Assembly (NCBI GenBank): GCA_905214875.1 | Contig: CAJMNR010000005.1 | Location: forward strand, 1 to 64,000 | Source of the DNA: an uncultured bacterium | GTDB lineage: Bacteria > Bacillota > Clostridia > Lachnospirales > Lachnospiraceae | Direction of reading: 5' to 3' | DNA: 64,000 bases | Notes under the pieces: model-generated | The model's input: the letters and a program-made list of their open reading frames with translations, nothing else | What the model was told of the DNA's origin: nothing | Databases searched by the model: none | Part shown: piece after piece, positions 15,501 to 23,960 of the stretch | How positions within the stretch are numbered: position 1 is the first letter of the stretch | Layout of the letters: each line of letters opens with the position of its first letter | Made by a program: the position numbers and the translations under genes

Positions 15501-15913
15501 CCACGGTGCCAAAAGAAAAGACGATCACTGTTATTGGTCGAAACATCTACGTCGAAACAAACGCCAACCGTTTGATATTCTTTCGTAGAAGTGTTCTTAA
15601 ATTCTAACGCGATGGTCGTGGAGAAATTCTGGTTACGAAGATAAGTCGCCTGGCCATTTTCTCCTACATTGTTCATACCTCGAAGGTATTCCATAAGCGT
15701 ACGGTTCGAATCATCTTTCGCCGCCTTATTAAAAAAGCTTCGTCCATCTGTATCCGCATATAATAATAGCTGTAAGGCATCTAATACTGTGGATTTTCCG
15801 GAACCTGAGTGACCGGTAAAGAAGTTAATATCTTTGTTAAATGACAAAATCTGCTCGTTGATATAATGCCAGTTATTTAAGCACATACGAGTCAGGATTA
15901 ACATGTTATTCAT
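12542..15913 (-). CDS. jetC: JetC: SMC-like ATPase of a Wadjet/MksBEF-type condensin
   Basis: The start is the ATG at 15911-15913, with GAGGAGGAAG upstream, giving 1,123 residues. The head has Walker A (GHSGSGKSTVLDAL) near the N-terminus and, at the C-terminus, the ABC signature NSGGEGQNP and Walker B RLVVLDEAFSKMDG. In between lie two long coiled-coil arms rich in E and K around a hinge-like globular part (about residues 450-600). Condensin-like JetC/MukB proteins entrap or extrude DNA using ATP. The gene overlaps jetB by 8 bases. In Wadjet systems this complex works with the JetD nuclease to cut circular plasmids; no JetD is seen here. Confidence 0.9.
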   Translation of the reverse strand: MNNMLILTRMCLNNWHYINEQILSFNKDINFFTGHSGSGKSTVLDALQLLLYADTDGRSFFNKAAKDDSNRTLMEYLRGMNNVGENGQATYLRNQNFSTTIALEFKNTSTKEYQTVGVCFDVDVSTNNSDRLFFWHRGKLLSNGYRYEKKTMTCNQVKEYLSRKFEQEDWWFSRTNDKFRTRLYETYLGGLDERKFPMLFKKAISFRMDTKLEDFVKEFICVEKDIHIEDMQESVIQYVRLKRKLEDTKSEIEQLEKIREKYSVYDASNKAIDQYKYSLQQLKLDLLNDSLQTNQSKQELYQKDLVELTADTKRFEEKVKALQEEQVNVKTAIKNSGFDHLAAEEKSLSELVARYHKSRLEYDRIAQSLMFWKFVDGIDVSGLLPLFEKVEAGTITEEELNRIREELAKIRKAEIAKLDEQRASYNQLKEECAEAKKEISTLQSGKKAYQKELVEAKEHIKEELKKETGKEIEVNILADLIDVKEEEWLNAVEGFMSNNKLALCVEPAYVKQAMAIYEKMDAKQYHNIVVIDTEKVLENRREPKENALSTVVTTSLPYVQAYVDFLMGNVIRCESMDELRSQRSGITKECVLYHNYGIKHIDPKHYHKFAYIGQSSIQRRLATLTNSYEEMKARLYPFEEAMDKINSILSLEYLEKENSYYMEYLDDIAKIAPLEEKISGIQEKINELKTKDLSLWKEEEIRLAEEVDTYSKRLSSAMSDKQTKERDLEHLKSQFVFLMEQYNETKSTFVFDAEKDAEYKAFMTKNEVYALERIRGSLEGLLKKESEVNEKAFAAVTAERERYLSEYSFRGFSITAKDNEAYEALYTKLKSEKLLEFMKKAGEQAKKAVDHFKTDFVYKIRDAIKEAMQQKEDLNQILKKTDFGKERYRFVIEKNKGEDGKFYTMFMDENLEINPKRLSNHMENQMDLFSQSHEDKYNELINELIDIFMPPEDCDKEQLEEARRNIEKYADYRTYLSFDMEQIIEGMPPMRLSKMLTKNSGGEGQNPLYVALLASFAEVYKVSLRKNVRRRVTPRLVVLDEAFSKMDGEKVASCVELIRKLGFQAIISATNDKMQNYVESVDKTFVFANPNKSYISIQPFEKSEFHELLDDGEEELEKEYISQ

Positions 15914-16517
15914 TTTCTTCCTCCTCATCCGATCTGTATTGTTCTAAAATTGCTCCAACATCTTCTGGGTTAAGTACCATATGGATTGTTGGATAAATGA
16001 TTAATTTTGTCTCTGGTGTCACTTCCGCCATCGGGTCTAACACTTCGATTACCTGATAGCGTTTTAACACTGCAAGTGTTCTACGTAAATCTGTCGGACT
16101 GATGGATTTATTATCCCACAAATGAAATAACTGAATCTTTTCATATACTTCCTGTAATGCTACGTAGACATGAATGGAATTGGAGGCCTCCCCCATCTTC
16201 TCATCAAATAATAATTTTAGTAATAGTACAAAGACACTTGTAAGCTTGCTTAGCTTCTCCCCCTGTACGTTTTCTGATTTTAAGCCGATAATGCCATACT
16301 GGGTATTCTCGATCACATCAGTTCTAGCAATCTTAAAATAGTCTTTTATAAAATCAAGGTGTTTTTCCAACACACGGTACGCTTTATTTGTCTGATAACG
16401 TCCGATGCGCTTATCGTATTTCTTCTCAAGCACATAGGTCTGGCTCTGTAACAAGCCAATCGCGTCGCTTAGTTCTTCTTGTTCTTCCAACATAAGCTGC
16501 TCATAATATCCTATCAT
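15906..16517 (-). CDS. jetB: JetB: MukE/kite-like subunit of the JetABC condensin
   Basis: 203 residues, helical with a winged-helix-like C-terminal half (SPTDLRRTLAVLKRYQVIEVL) and an acidic tail (SDEEEENE). Size and position between a JetA-type gene and an SMC-like gene match the accessory kite subunit (MukE, MksE, JetB; the Clostridial version I believe is DUF6063). It should bridge the kleisin-like JetA and the JetC heads. It lies 20 bases after jetA and its stop overlaps jetC. The assignment depends mainly on context and overall character. Confidence 0.8.
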   Translation of the reverse strand: MIGYYEQLMLEEQEELSDAIGLLQSQTYVLEKKYDKRIGRYQTNKAYRVLEKHLDFIKDYFKIARTDVIENTQYGIIGLKSENVQGEKLSKLTSVFVLLLKLLFDEKMGEASNSIHVYVALQEVYEKIQLFHLWDNKSISPTDLRRTLAVLKRYQVIEVLDPMAEVTPETKLIIYPTIHMVLNPEDVGAILEQYRSDEEEENE

Positions 16518-16537
16518 GTAAACTCTCCTTCAAGTTG

Positions 16538-17899
16538 TTAGCTTCGTTTTGTAAATGTCATTCGTGGATAACTGTAATTTCCTTCTGTCACTATTTCCTC
16601 TGTCGTCATTACCGTATATGGGCTCTTCTTACGTAGGGAATAATCATAGGCCAAGATAAGAAGTTCGAACTCCTCATCATTTTGTACCGGCGATTCTTTC
16701 GTATCAAATACGCCATCTGCCATATTTCTAGCTACATAATTCTCAATCTGCTCTTTACTAAAACGATGTTTCTTACGATTTGCAAGCAAGACTTCTTCTT
16801 TCGTAAGCATCTTCGGTTCTTCTAACTCGCCAACAGTCTCTTCGAACGATTTTCGTCTTCCTCTTCTTGTATACATAAGCTCCTTGGAAAATACGGTTTG
16901 GTCGTTGATCTGAATCTTATCTGCGATTTTAGTTAACAATTCCTCTGGATTATGGGAACCAAATAAGTTCAATACATTAACGACACGACCTTTCATATTT
17001 TCGTCGTTATTTAATAGGTACTCTAACCTTCTTACGGTTGCACGGACATATTTCGTATGCTCTGCATCGATATAGGCAATGCGTCGTTCCATATTGCCTA
17101 TGCCTCGTTCCACCGCATCAATAATTTCGCCGATCTGTTCATCGACATCGTCTTCTGTCTTTCCTTCTAGCATCATCTTATTCTTCAGGATTCCAAGTCT
17201 TTCTTCATCCTCCTGAATCGCTCTAAGCAACTTCTTAATATCGTTTTTGTAGATATAGAAATTGTCACTCGTCTTAAGAAGGCTGTATTTTCGGTCGACA
17301 ATGGATTCCACATACCCATAAAGATGTTCTTCTAACAGATTCTCATAGGAATCCTTCTTAAGCAATGACTCAAAAAACTTGTCCATATTATGGAGCATGT
17401 CTTGTAAGGCACGGTTTAAGTTCGATGTATTGACCATGGCTGTCTTAAGAAGCTCGATTCCTGCCTTCTTATCGTGATAGAAGGAGTAAATATTGGTGTA
17501 TACGTTTTGAATAAAGATATCGGTATCGTTCTGTCCCGGATCTTTGATCTTCATCATCGCCTCAATAAAAATAGAGGCATAATCAGGAATGACAACATTT
17601 GTCTTAAACGTCTGATAATCCTCTACTTTTCGAAGCCATTTAAAATACAATAGTTTTGAAAATATCTGTGTCGCCACTGGTTCCGACTTTTCCACTGTAT
17701 CTTCTTCCTCTTCCGACAATTCAAAGATACGATTGTTAAAGCGGTCATGTAGCAATTGGATACATGTTTCTTTCGACAAGAAATAATCATTATACAAATA
17801 TTCCTCGTAGATTAGTAACAGTGCTTCCATGTATATATATCGATTTTTGGATTGAAATAACCCGAAAAACTGTTCTGGTATCTCTTTAAGTCGTTCCAT
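16538..17899 (-). CDS. jetA: JetA: kleisin-like subunit (DUF5716-type)
   Basis: 453 residues, mostly helical, with RLKEIPEQFFGLFQSKNRY at the start, a typical beginning of the Clostridial JetA family as I recall it (DUF5716). A central helical bundle contains many charged residues, and a C-terminal motif reads PKMLTKEEVLLANRKKHRF. By analogy with MukF/MksF it should link the two JetC heads and bind JetB. It is the first gene of the operon, with a TATAAT promoter upstream. Kleisin function is inferred from family and order, not from a visible catalytic motif. Confidence 0.8.
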   Translation of the reverse strand: MERLKEIPEQFFGLFQSKNRYIYMEALLLIYEEYLYNDYFLSKETCIQLLHDRFNNRIFELSEEEEDTVEKSEPVATQIFSKLLYFKWLRKVEDYQTFKTNVVIPDYASIFIEAMMKIKDPGQNDTDIFIQNVYTNIYSFYHDKKAGIELLKTAMVNTSNLNRALQDMLHNMDKFFESLLKKDSYENLLEEHLYGYVESIVDRKYSLLKTSDNFYIYKNDIKKLLRAIQEDEERLGILKNKMMLEGKTEDDVDEQIGEIIDAVERGIGNMERRIAYIDAEHTKYVRATVRRLEYLLNNDENMKGRVVNVLNLFGSHNPEELLTKIADKIQINDQTVFSKELMYTRRGRRKSFEETVGELEEPKMLTKEEVLLANRKKHRFSKEQIENYVARNMADGVFDTKESPVQNDEEFELLILAYDYSLRKKSPYTVMTTEEIVTEGNYSYPRMTFTKRS

Positions 17900-17931
17900 A
17901 CGTTCTCCTACCTTAACTTTCTACTTGATGT

Positions 17932-17960
17932 ATTATATCACATTTTGTAGAATGCGTGAA
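17932..17960 (-). promoter_or_regulatory. Promoter of jetABC
   Basis: Minus strand: -35-like TTCACG (17955-17960), 17-bp spacer, perfect TATAAT (17932-17937), 33 bases before the jetA start. Confidence 0.6.
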
Positions 17961-17988
17961 GTCCTTGTATGTATGGCCTTCTACATAG

Positions 17989-18028
17989 AAAAAAGATGGC
18001 CCCATATTCTATGAGAACCATCTTTTTT
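17989..18028 (-). terminator. Terminator of the 716-residue-frame secreted protein gene (bidirectional)
   Basis: AAAAAAGATGG and CCATCTTTTTT arms. It stands 21 bases past the stop of the secreted-protein gene and upstream of the jetA promoter. Confidence 0.75.
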
Positions 18029-18048
18029 GATTTCATCCTAAGCCTTAC

Positions 18049-20052
18049 TTAGCTTTCCATCGCTAACACTGTAGTATATGCTGATGTCTTTTTATCAGTA
18101 CTATATAATTTTACATAATACGTACGTTTTCCTGCAAGTGTAACGTATGCATCATCTTTCTTGCTATTAACTTTCACTGTTTTTACCAAAGTTCCTTTGG
18201 AATTATATATTTTCGCAATTACTTCCCCTTGGTTTATACGCGCGGATAAATGAAACTCTACTTTCTTAGAAGTAGTACTTTTTACCTTAATCCATCCAGA
18301 AGTCTTCCCTGAAACCGCTACTTCCTTAAATACGTTCTTATTCTTTGCTACAGTAAATGTTTTTGCAGATTTTTTCGTACTCTTAAACTCTGATTTTGTA
18401 TCTTTAAATGTTTCAAAATCATCGCATCCATAGCCAAGTAAACGGTTTGCAGATGTCTTGATTACTGCTTTATATGTTTTGTTTGCTTTCGCTAAAAAGA
18501 ACACACTATTTGTACTAGATTTGGCTGCAACTTTTTTCCCATTTTCATAAATCGTAATGGACATCTTAGCGCTTGCATTCTGCGTTGCATATGCATAAAA
18601 GGAATATAAGTGATTTGCTTTTACATCCTTTATCGGAACAGTTGCTTGTTTGTTTGATGTGTACACAAGCTTTTTACTTTGTAAATCCTTTACGCGTTCA
18701 ATGACAATTGAACAATTATACGTTGTATTCGCTTTATCCGCAGTTACTTTAAATGTATAGCTTCCCGCTTTTACTTTGCTTATGCCGTCTACATCAGCAG
18801 TGAGCTTCTTTCCTGCCTGATCATAAAGAGCCATAGTGACTTCTTTTTCACCAGATTTATAGCTCATCTTAACATAAGACTCTTGCAAAATATTAACGGT
18901 ACCAGTAATTTCTTTGCTATCTGAAGATTTTGCCTGAATGGTTGTATCGTAAGGAATAACTATTCTTTCTCCATCAATTACAACTGAACCTTTTACTGTC
19001 ATTGGTTTTACTGTAACCACTTGGCTTGATTTTACTGGAATGCTAAAATAATAGATTCCTGTTCCTTTTGCCAGTTTATATCCTTCGTGAGGATTCATTT
19101 CTACCTTCGTACCATCTTCCTTATAAACAGTAACGTTCTCTAAACTACCTGGTAGATCTGCATAGTTGACCGTTTCATCAATATAGAATGCATAATCTTT
19201 AGAGGCAGTATCCACCTTAAGCCATTGAATCTTTTCTTTTACAGAAGAATCTGTATAGGCGAAATTAATTCTGCTTCCTGTATAGCTTTTTGCTTTTTCT
19301 TTCGATGTTGCAGAAGACGTGATATTTTTGCTATACGTTGCATTCGCCTCTGCCATAAATGCAACCACACGGCTACAGCCGCCTGTATATGTTACAGAGT
19401 ATGTTCCCTTTGGAAGGTAGTGCCACTGCCAAGGGATGTCATCGCTTGCAGATTCTTTGAACATAACTTTCCCTTTTGAATCTTTCACAGTAATCGTTCC
19501 ACAATACTCATCATATAGATAATCTGCACGTACTCTGACTGTCTGACTCTTGTCATTTACAAACTTAATTGTTGCAGTACCTTTTGCATCAAGGATATCA
19601 TATACCTTTTTCTTATCGGTCTTTACCGTAGTTGAAGGATTCATCACATATCCAAGTTTCAATTTTCGTACTACATCTTTCTTAATTTTCTTTGTTGTGA
19701 ACACTAGTTTATATGTCCCCTTGGATACATTTGCCTTAAGATAAATGTTGCTTCCACGTTTTACGTACTTTGTACTTACTGCCTTTCCTTTGGAATTCAA
19801 AAGTCGTACCCTTACCTGTTCTTGTCCTTTTAAATACCCAATATCATTTACGGCTAGTTCTAGTGTCCCTTTCGTTTTTACCTTTAAGGTAATTGTCTTC
19901 GTCTTTGTTCCCGTAACAGATACGGTAGCATCTTTTAAATGGCTTCCTTTTTTTACATCATAGGAACTCTTTGCTGTCGCTGCTTCTGCTGTTGTTGTAT
20001 AGATTGCTATCGTACATAACAGACACAGCATACCAATAATTATTTTCTTCAT
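18049..20052 (-). CDS. Secreted protein with repeated beta-sandwich (PPC-like) domains, paralogue 1
   Basis: The start is the ATG at 20050-20052 (MKKIIIGMLCLLC), which gives a clear signal peptide ending near TAEAATA; the frame is open further upstream, but that part lacks a signal. 667 residues remain. The body is Lys-, Thr- and Ser-rich, with repeated units such as KKTITLKVKTKGTLELAV-type strands and KGTYKLVFT, resembling bacterial pre-peptidase C-terminal (PPC) beta-sandwiches. No catalytic motif, sortase motif or SLH domain is visible. A paralogue with the same signal peptide and layout is encoded 4 kb away. Likely an exported surface or matrix protein of unknown role. Confidence 0.78.
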   Translation of the reverse strand: MKKIIIGMLCLLCTIAIYTTTAEAATAKSSYDVKKGSHLKDATVSVTGTKTKTITLKVKTKGTLELAVNDIGYLKGQEQVRVRLLNSKGKAVSTKYVKRGSNIYLKANVSKGTYKLVFTTKKIKKDVVRKLKLGYVMNPSTTVKTDKKKVYDILDAKGTATIKFVNDKSQTVRVRADYLYDEYCGTITVKDSKGKVMFKESASDDIPWQWHYLPKGTYSVTYTGGCSRVVAFMAEANATYSKNITSSATSKEKAKSYTGSRINFAYTDSSVKEKIQWLKVDTASKDYAFYIDETVNYADLPGSLENVTVYKEDGTKVEMNPHEGYKLAKGTGIYYFSIPVKSSQVVTVKPMTVKGSVVIDGERIVIPYDTTIQAKSSDSKEITGTVNILQESYVKMSYKSGEKEVTMALYDQAGKKLTADVDGISKVKAGSYTFKVTADKANTTYNCSIVIERVKDLQSKKLVYTSNKQATVPIKDVKANHLYSFYAYATQNASAKMSITIYENGKKVAAKSSTNSVFFLAKANKTYKAVIKTSANRLLGYGCDDFETFKDTKSEFKSTKKSAKTFTVAKNKNVFKEVAVSGKTSGWIKVKSTTSKKVEFHLSARINQGEVIAKIYNSKGTLVKTVKVNSKKDDAYVTLAGKRTYYVKLYSTDKKTSAYTTVLAMES

Positions 20053-20174
20053 CAGTATTCTCCCTTCTTTGTAATTTCGCTGTAATATTATAATAACATA
20101 TAGCCGTAACAAATAATACACATTATATTTCCTAACAACGAGAAGAAACACACTCTGCGAGTTTCTCTCGTTAT

Positions 20175-20231
20175 CGCGGCAGTCGCCAAGGTCATGCAAG
20201 CAGGACTTTGGCTCGTTGCCCGCGTAAATTA
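20175..20231. repeat. Structured dispersed repeat, copy 2
   Basis: An outer stem CGCGGCA (20175-20181) pairs with TGCCCGCG (20217-20224, one bulge). An inner stem GCCAAGGTC (20185-20193) pairs with GACTTTGGC (20204-20212, one mismatch). Bases 20199-20231 match 5646-5678 at 32 of 33 positions. Confidence 0.65.
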
Positions 20232-20280
20232 AAAAAGGCGGGCGGAAAAGTAAGCATCCTTATCTTTTCCCCCGCCTTTT
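20231..20280 (-). terminator. Terminator of the DUF5688-like gene
   Basis: AAAAGGCGGG and CCCGCCTTTT arms with further A/T pairing inside, then TTTTTTAATTT on the minus strand. Confidence 0.8.
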
Positions 20281-20401
20281 GGGGTGTAGATATATCAGAG
20301 AAAGTATATCTAGTTATAGTATATGTACGTTTTTTCGAAAACATGTATGAAACGCGAAACATTTCCCAAAATAATTTTTCTTCCTTCTCTGACCTCCTTT
20401 G

Positions 20402-21352
20402 TTATATCTCTACACGGTTATTCTTTCTTCTATAAATATAGACCTTATCTGATAAGATTTCATCTACCGGAACTTGTGATCCATTGACTTCACTTACCAT
20501 ATTCTTTAATTCTTCCCTGCTTAATGACTCGTCATAGGGAACTAAAATCACTTCATGGATACTGGATGGCAATATATAAAAGTCGCAGTCTAATCGGTTT
20601 GCAAATTCTTTTAATCCATCTCGATAAAGCATTGCTGTTGCCCCATTTATCCCTGCTTCATTGCTTAAGATATACATCTTCGGTCCTCCATCTTCGGGAA
20701 GTATCTGCGCAAATAGTTTCCGAAACATCTCCTCATTCTCCTCTTCTGACGAAACAGCCATGCCGCAAAGTTCCTTCTTAAACAAAGAATATATCACATC
20801 TTCCATAGTCGAAATCTTAAGTGGGAACAATCTGCTTGTGTTCTTCACTGCCAGCTGCATCAGCTCCTTTACCGACAATCCAAAGTTTTCTAAATGCTCA
20901 TTTGTAATACGGATTGTGCCGATTCCCTCTTCATCTTGTTTCACAAGACAGTGAAAGGTAATTGCCAGATCAAGGAACCGGACAGAAGGGACTTCTTCAA
21001 GAAGTTTCGTATTCTTCGAATAATTAACAAGACGATATACGATTCGATCCTTAATGTTCTCAAACTTGAATTCAAACTGCTCATACTCTGGTGCCTGTCT
21101 TCGTTTACTCTCCTTATAGGTATTAATGATATCCTGGGCAATCGTATCCACGCTTTCCCCCTCCATATATCTTGAATAATAATTATTCAAATAAATATTT
21201 GGCGAAATCGTATCTCCTTCTCGAAAAAGGACAATCCCATCTAAAATTACAGAGTTGTTCTTCTTAATGCGGTTCACCTTAACCTCATATCCGTCCTCGA
21301 CCTTTACGCGAATACAGTTTTGTACATCATCGACAAATTGATTATACTCCAT
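20402..21352 (-). CDS. DUF5688-like hypothetical protein
   Basis: The start is the ATG at 21350-21352 (MEYNQFVDDVQN), with TAGGAGAG upstream, giving 316 residues. The frame extends 18 codons further without a good ribosome binding site. The opening region with EVKVNRIKKNNSVILDGIV and YYSRYMEGESVDTIAQDII is what I associate with DUF5688 proteins, common in Lachnospiraceae. The C-terminal part contains LPSSIHEVILVPYDES. No catalytic motif, signal peptide or membrane segment. Function unknown; the family call is from memory. Confidence 0.75.
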   Translation of the reverse strand: MEYNQFVDDVQNCIRVKVEDGYEVKVNRIKKNNSVILDGIVLFREGDTISPNIYLNNYYSRYMEGESVDTIAQDIINTYKESKRRQAPEYEQFEFKFENIKDRIVYRLVNYSKNTKLLEEVPSVRFLDLAITFHCLVKQDEEGIGTIRITNEHLENFGLSVKELMQLAVKNTSRLFPLKISTMEDVIYSLFKKELCGMAVSSEEENEEMFRKLFAQILPEDGGPKMYILSNEAGINGATAMLYRDGLKEFANRLDCDFYILPSSIHEVILVPYDESLSREELKNMVSEVNGSQVPVDEILSDKVYIYRRKNNRVEI

Positions 21353-21575
21353 CTCATCTCTCCTATTCTTATTAAATAATCGTTCAAGGCGTACAAAAAC
21401 CAGCATTCAGAATACAGTTATACTTCTCTTATTACCTTTACATATTGGGGAAAATGCGTCCGAATGGACAAGAAAAAAAAGAAAATAATTTGTTACAGCT
21501 GTCTTTGTAACTCCTTTGATACTATAAGTGTAGCAAGAAAAAGCAGCCATTTCAAAGGGTAATAATGCCTTACAT

Positions 21576-22268
21576 TTACGAAGTAATGACAGACTCCTCC
21601 TTCGTACTAAGAACAAGCAGCACCTGGCTTGGAAGATAGAAGGTCCAAATCGCAACACTTGCAATTTGATAAATTCTGCTATAAGAGGCCTCCGGCATTG
21701 GAAGGTATTTTGTAAGATTAATAACCCCCACGTTCAAATCACAGCATAAAAACAAAACAAGTCCAATCGTAAACTTGATATTATCTCGATGAACCAAACT
21801 ATAACATACATTTGCAACAAGGACCGTAATATATAAGCAAGTGATCCAAAGTAAATAGTCCACAGGAACCTGTAAGACAAACATGCCAAGTACAACAAGC
21901 TGCCAAAGCAAGAACAGCACCTTTGTATTCTCCCATTTATAATTATGGAGACGATACCAATAGCACAGCTGTGTGCAAACAAAAGAGGTTACGCCAAGCT
22001 CCTCTTGATCAAATAGTACAAGAAATGTATCGGATAAAAGCGTAAAGAAGATGGCAAGACGAACGATTGCGTCATCCTGTTTCATTTGCTTTCTTCCAAA
22101 GCAGAAAATCACATAAAAAAAGCATAGAACGATACTCATATACTTGAGATGGTTCGAAAGATTCCATTTCTCTTTCCAACCTAAATCAAGCATTGTAAAT
22201 ACAACTAAGAGTATTCCTTCTGTGCTGATAAACATCCATTTTTTTATATCCTTTTTCACACTAAGCAC
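21576..22268 (-). CDS. Polytopic membrane protein, YhhN-like
   Basis: Up to 230 residues with about seven or eight hydrophobic segments. The motif LLSDTFLVLF and the general spacing recall the YhhN/TMEM86 family, whose characterised members are lysoplasmalogenases, but the resemblance is modest. The frame begins with a GTG at 22268; a second GTG at 22259 has AGGGGTG at better spacing and may be the real start, making 227 residues. It follows the GGDEF-EAL gene by 10 bases and is probably co-transcribed with it. The function is uncertain. Confidence 0.7.
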   Translation of the reverse strand: MLSVKKDIKKWMFISTEGILLVVFTMLDLGWKEKWNLSNHLKYMSIVLCFFYVIFCFGRKQMKQDDAIVRLAIFFTLLSDTFLVLFDQEELGVTSFVCTQLCYWYRLHNYKWENTKVLFLLWQLVVLGMFVLQVPVDYLLWITCLYITVLVANVCYSLVHRDNIKFTIGLVLFLCCDLNVGVINLTKYLPMPEASYSRIYQIASVAIWTFYLPSQVLLVLSTKEESVITS

Positions 22269-22278
22269 CCCTGCTTAA

Positions 22279-23799
22279 TTAAGCCATCCATGTTTCCAGA
22301 TAATTAACTACTTCTTGCTCCAAAAGAGGATTTCCAAATAAAAATCCTTGTACCAATTTAGAATCAAAGCTCTCTACTTTTTCTAACTGGTCTGCCTCTT
22401 CGATTCCTTCAAAAATAACCTTACTGTTAAGGTGTGTAAACAGGCTTCCCAAATCTTTTACAAAGCGAGCCAACTTCTCATCAATTGCTAACGTATGAGT
22501 CAATGAACTGTCGATTTTAATATAATCATAATTGCTAGTAAGCACCTGGCTCAAGCCACCTTTGACACTGCCAAAGTTATCAAGACAAATGCCGACGCCT
22601 AACGTCTTTAATTCTCTGATTCGTTTTATAATCAAAGCTTCATTACTTTCAAATGACTGTTCCGATATATCAAATACCAATTTTTCAGGAGCAATCTTTG
22701 TTTCTTTGATAATCAAGTCGAAATCTGCAATGATATCATAATCTAAAAGCTGTCGTTCGGATAAATTAATCATGAGCACTAAATCGTTAAACCCTTCTTG
22801 CTCCCATTCAATCATAGCAAGACAAGCTTTCTTTAAGAAACTGATTCCTAACGGCACAATGATTCCGGATTCAATGGCTGCCTCTAAGAAATCGCTTGGA
22901 TACAAGATTCCTTCATTCGGATTATCCCATCGTAACAGCATCTCTAGTCCTATGATCTTATGCTCTTTTATATCTAAGATTGGCTGAAAGACAGGGAAAA
23001 ATTCATCCTTTTCAAATGCCACTCTCACATCAGTCTGGCGTTGAATCTGATCCATCAGGCCTTGCTGGATTTCTTCATCAAAATAACAATACTGACCTTC
23101 TCCTAATTCTTTTCCACGAATCATTGCAGCATTGGCATTCTTGATTACATTGGATGCATTCTTTATGTCTTTATCCACCCAACAGATTCCGATATTCACA
23201 CTGATAAAGCAATCTTTCTCTGCCAACGAAAATGGGTAATTAAATACGGTCATGATCTTTTTAATCTTTTCTTCGTAGCTATCTAATTCCTTAATATTCT
23301 GAGTAAGGATTACGAACTCATCGCCGCTAATTCTTCCCATAAGATCGTCATCGCCTAAAACCTGTTTGATTCGATACGTAATATCGATTAATAGCTCATC
23401 ACCATACGTATATCCTAACGTATCATTTACCTCTTTGAGATTATTTACATCAAGGTATAGTAATGCCACTTTTTCTTCTTCGCTAAGCGTCTTAAGGATA
23501 TTCGTAATGTGATCAAGGACTGCATCCCTATTAGGAAGTTCTGTCAAGGTATCTACATAAGCTATTTTCCTTAGTTTTTCCTCACTTTGTCTGCTCTTAT
23601 CGTATAAATTCATCAGTTCTTTCCCTTGGTTGGAAAGGACCTCATAATTATCTTCTAACTCTTCATAACTGCTCTCTAATTCTTTCTTTGCTGACTCTAG
23701 TCGATTCTTTTTTCTTATTGCTATAACGTATAGGATTCCTAAACAAATGATTCCAAGCAGTAGGATAATTACCATAATATATGCCAAATCGTTTAACAT
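22279..23799 (-). CDS. Membrane-bound GGDEF-EAL protein (cyclic di-GMP signalling)
   Basis: The start is the ATG at 23797-23799, with TTGGAGG upstream, giving 506 residues. One N-terminal membrane helix (residues 4-27) leads into a coiled coil, then a GGDEF domain whose signature is SGDEF (GRISGDEFVIL), then an EAL domain. The EAL domain starts EMLLRW instead of EALLRW, and the loop that normally reads DDFGTGYSSL reads DNFGSVKGGL. One metal-binding Asp is therefore Asn and loop 6 is altered. The diguanylate cyclase may be active; phosphodiesterase activity is doubtful. No RxxD inhibitory site was seen before the signature. It could regulate the pilus genes through cyclic di-GMP, by inference. 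Confidence 0.9.
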   Translation of the reverse strand: MLNDLAYIMVIILLLGIICLGILYVIAIRKKNRLESAKKELESSYEELEDNYEVLSNQGKELMNLYDKSRQSEEKLRKIAYVDTLTELPNRDAVLDHITNILKTLSEEEKVALLYLDVNNLKEVNDTLGYTYGDELLIDITYRIKQVLGDDDLMGRISGDEFVILTQNIKELDSYEEKIKKIMTVFNYPFSLAEKDCFISVNIGICWVDKDIKNASNVIKNANAAMIRGKELGEGQYCYFDEEIQQGLMDQIQRQTDVRVAFEKDEFFPVFQPILDIKEHKIIGLEMLLRWDNPNEGILYPSDFLEAAIESGIIVPLGISFLKKACLAMIEWEQEGFNDLVLMINLSERQLLDYDIIADFDLIIKETKIAPEKLVFDISEQSFESNEALIIKRIRELKTLGVGICLDNFGSVKGGLSQVLTSNYDYIKIDSSLTHTLAIDEKLARFVKDLGSLFTHLNSKVIFEGIEEADQLEKVESFDSKLVQGFLFGNPLLEQEVVNYLETWMA

Positions 23800-23921
23800 C
23801 TTGACACCTCCAATCAATATATGGTCTATCTGATTTTTATATTATACCACATAATGCATTGTTATGCTTACAAAACTCTTTTGGCTTTCTTCTTTTTTGA
23901 AATCTTTTCACTAACGAGAAG

Positions 23922-23957
23922 AAAAAGGCAGAGACTTCTTGTTGTCTCTGCCTTTTT
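23922..23957 (-). terminator. Terminator of secreted paralogue 2 (bidirectional)
   Basis: AAAAAGGCAGAGAC and GTCTCTGCCTTTTT arms, 14 bp, perfectly paired, just past the stop codon at 23961. Confidence 0.88.
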
Positions 23958-23960
23958 CTA

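Larger units (their letters stand above)
20053..20401. other. Intergenic region with structured repeat and terminator
   Basis: This 349-base gap holds the promoter zone of the secreted protein gene, a hairpin (GAGAGAAACTC with GAGTGTGTTTCTTCTC on the minus strand), the structured dispersed repeat at 20175-20231 and the terminator at 20231-20280. No ORF is credible. Confidence 0.6.

Noticed and set aside
20053..20199. N-terminal extension of the first secreted paralogue (49 codons)
   Set aside because: It contains the hairpin and repeat region and lacks a ribosome binding site. The internal ATG at 20052 gives a proper signal peptide like the paralogue's.
21407..21664. 85-residue ORF between the DUF5688-like and YhhN-like genes
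   Set aside because: It overlaps the YhhN-like gene on the same strand in another frame and has no ribosome binding site or recognisable domain.
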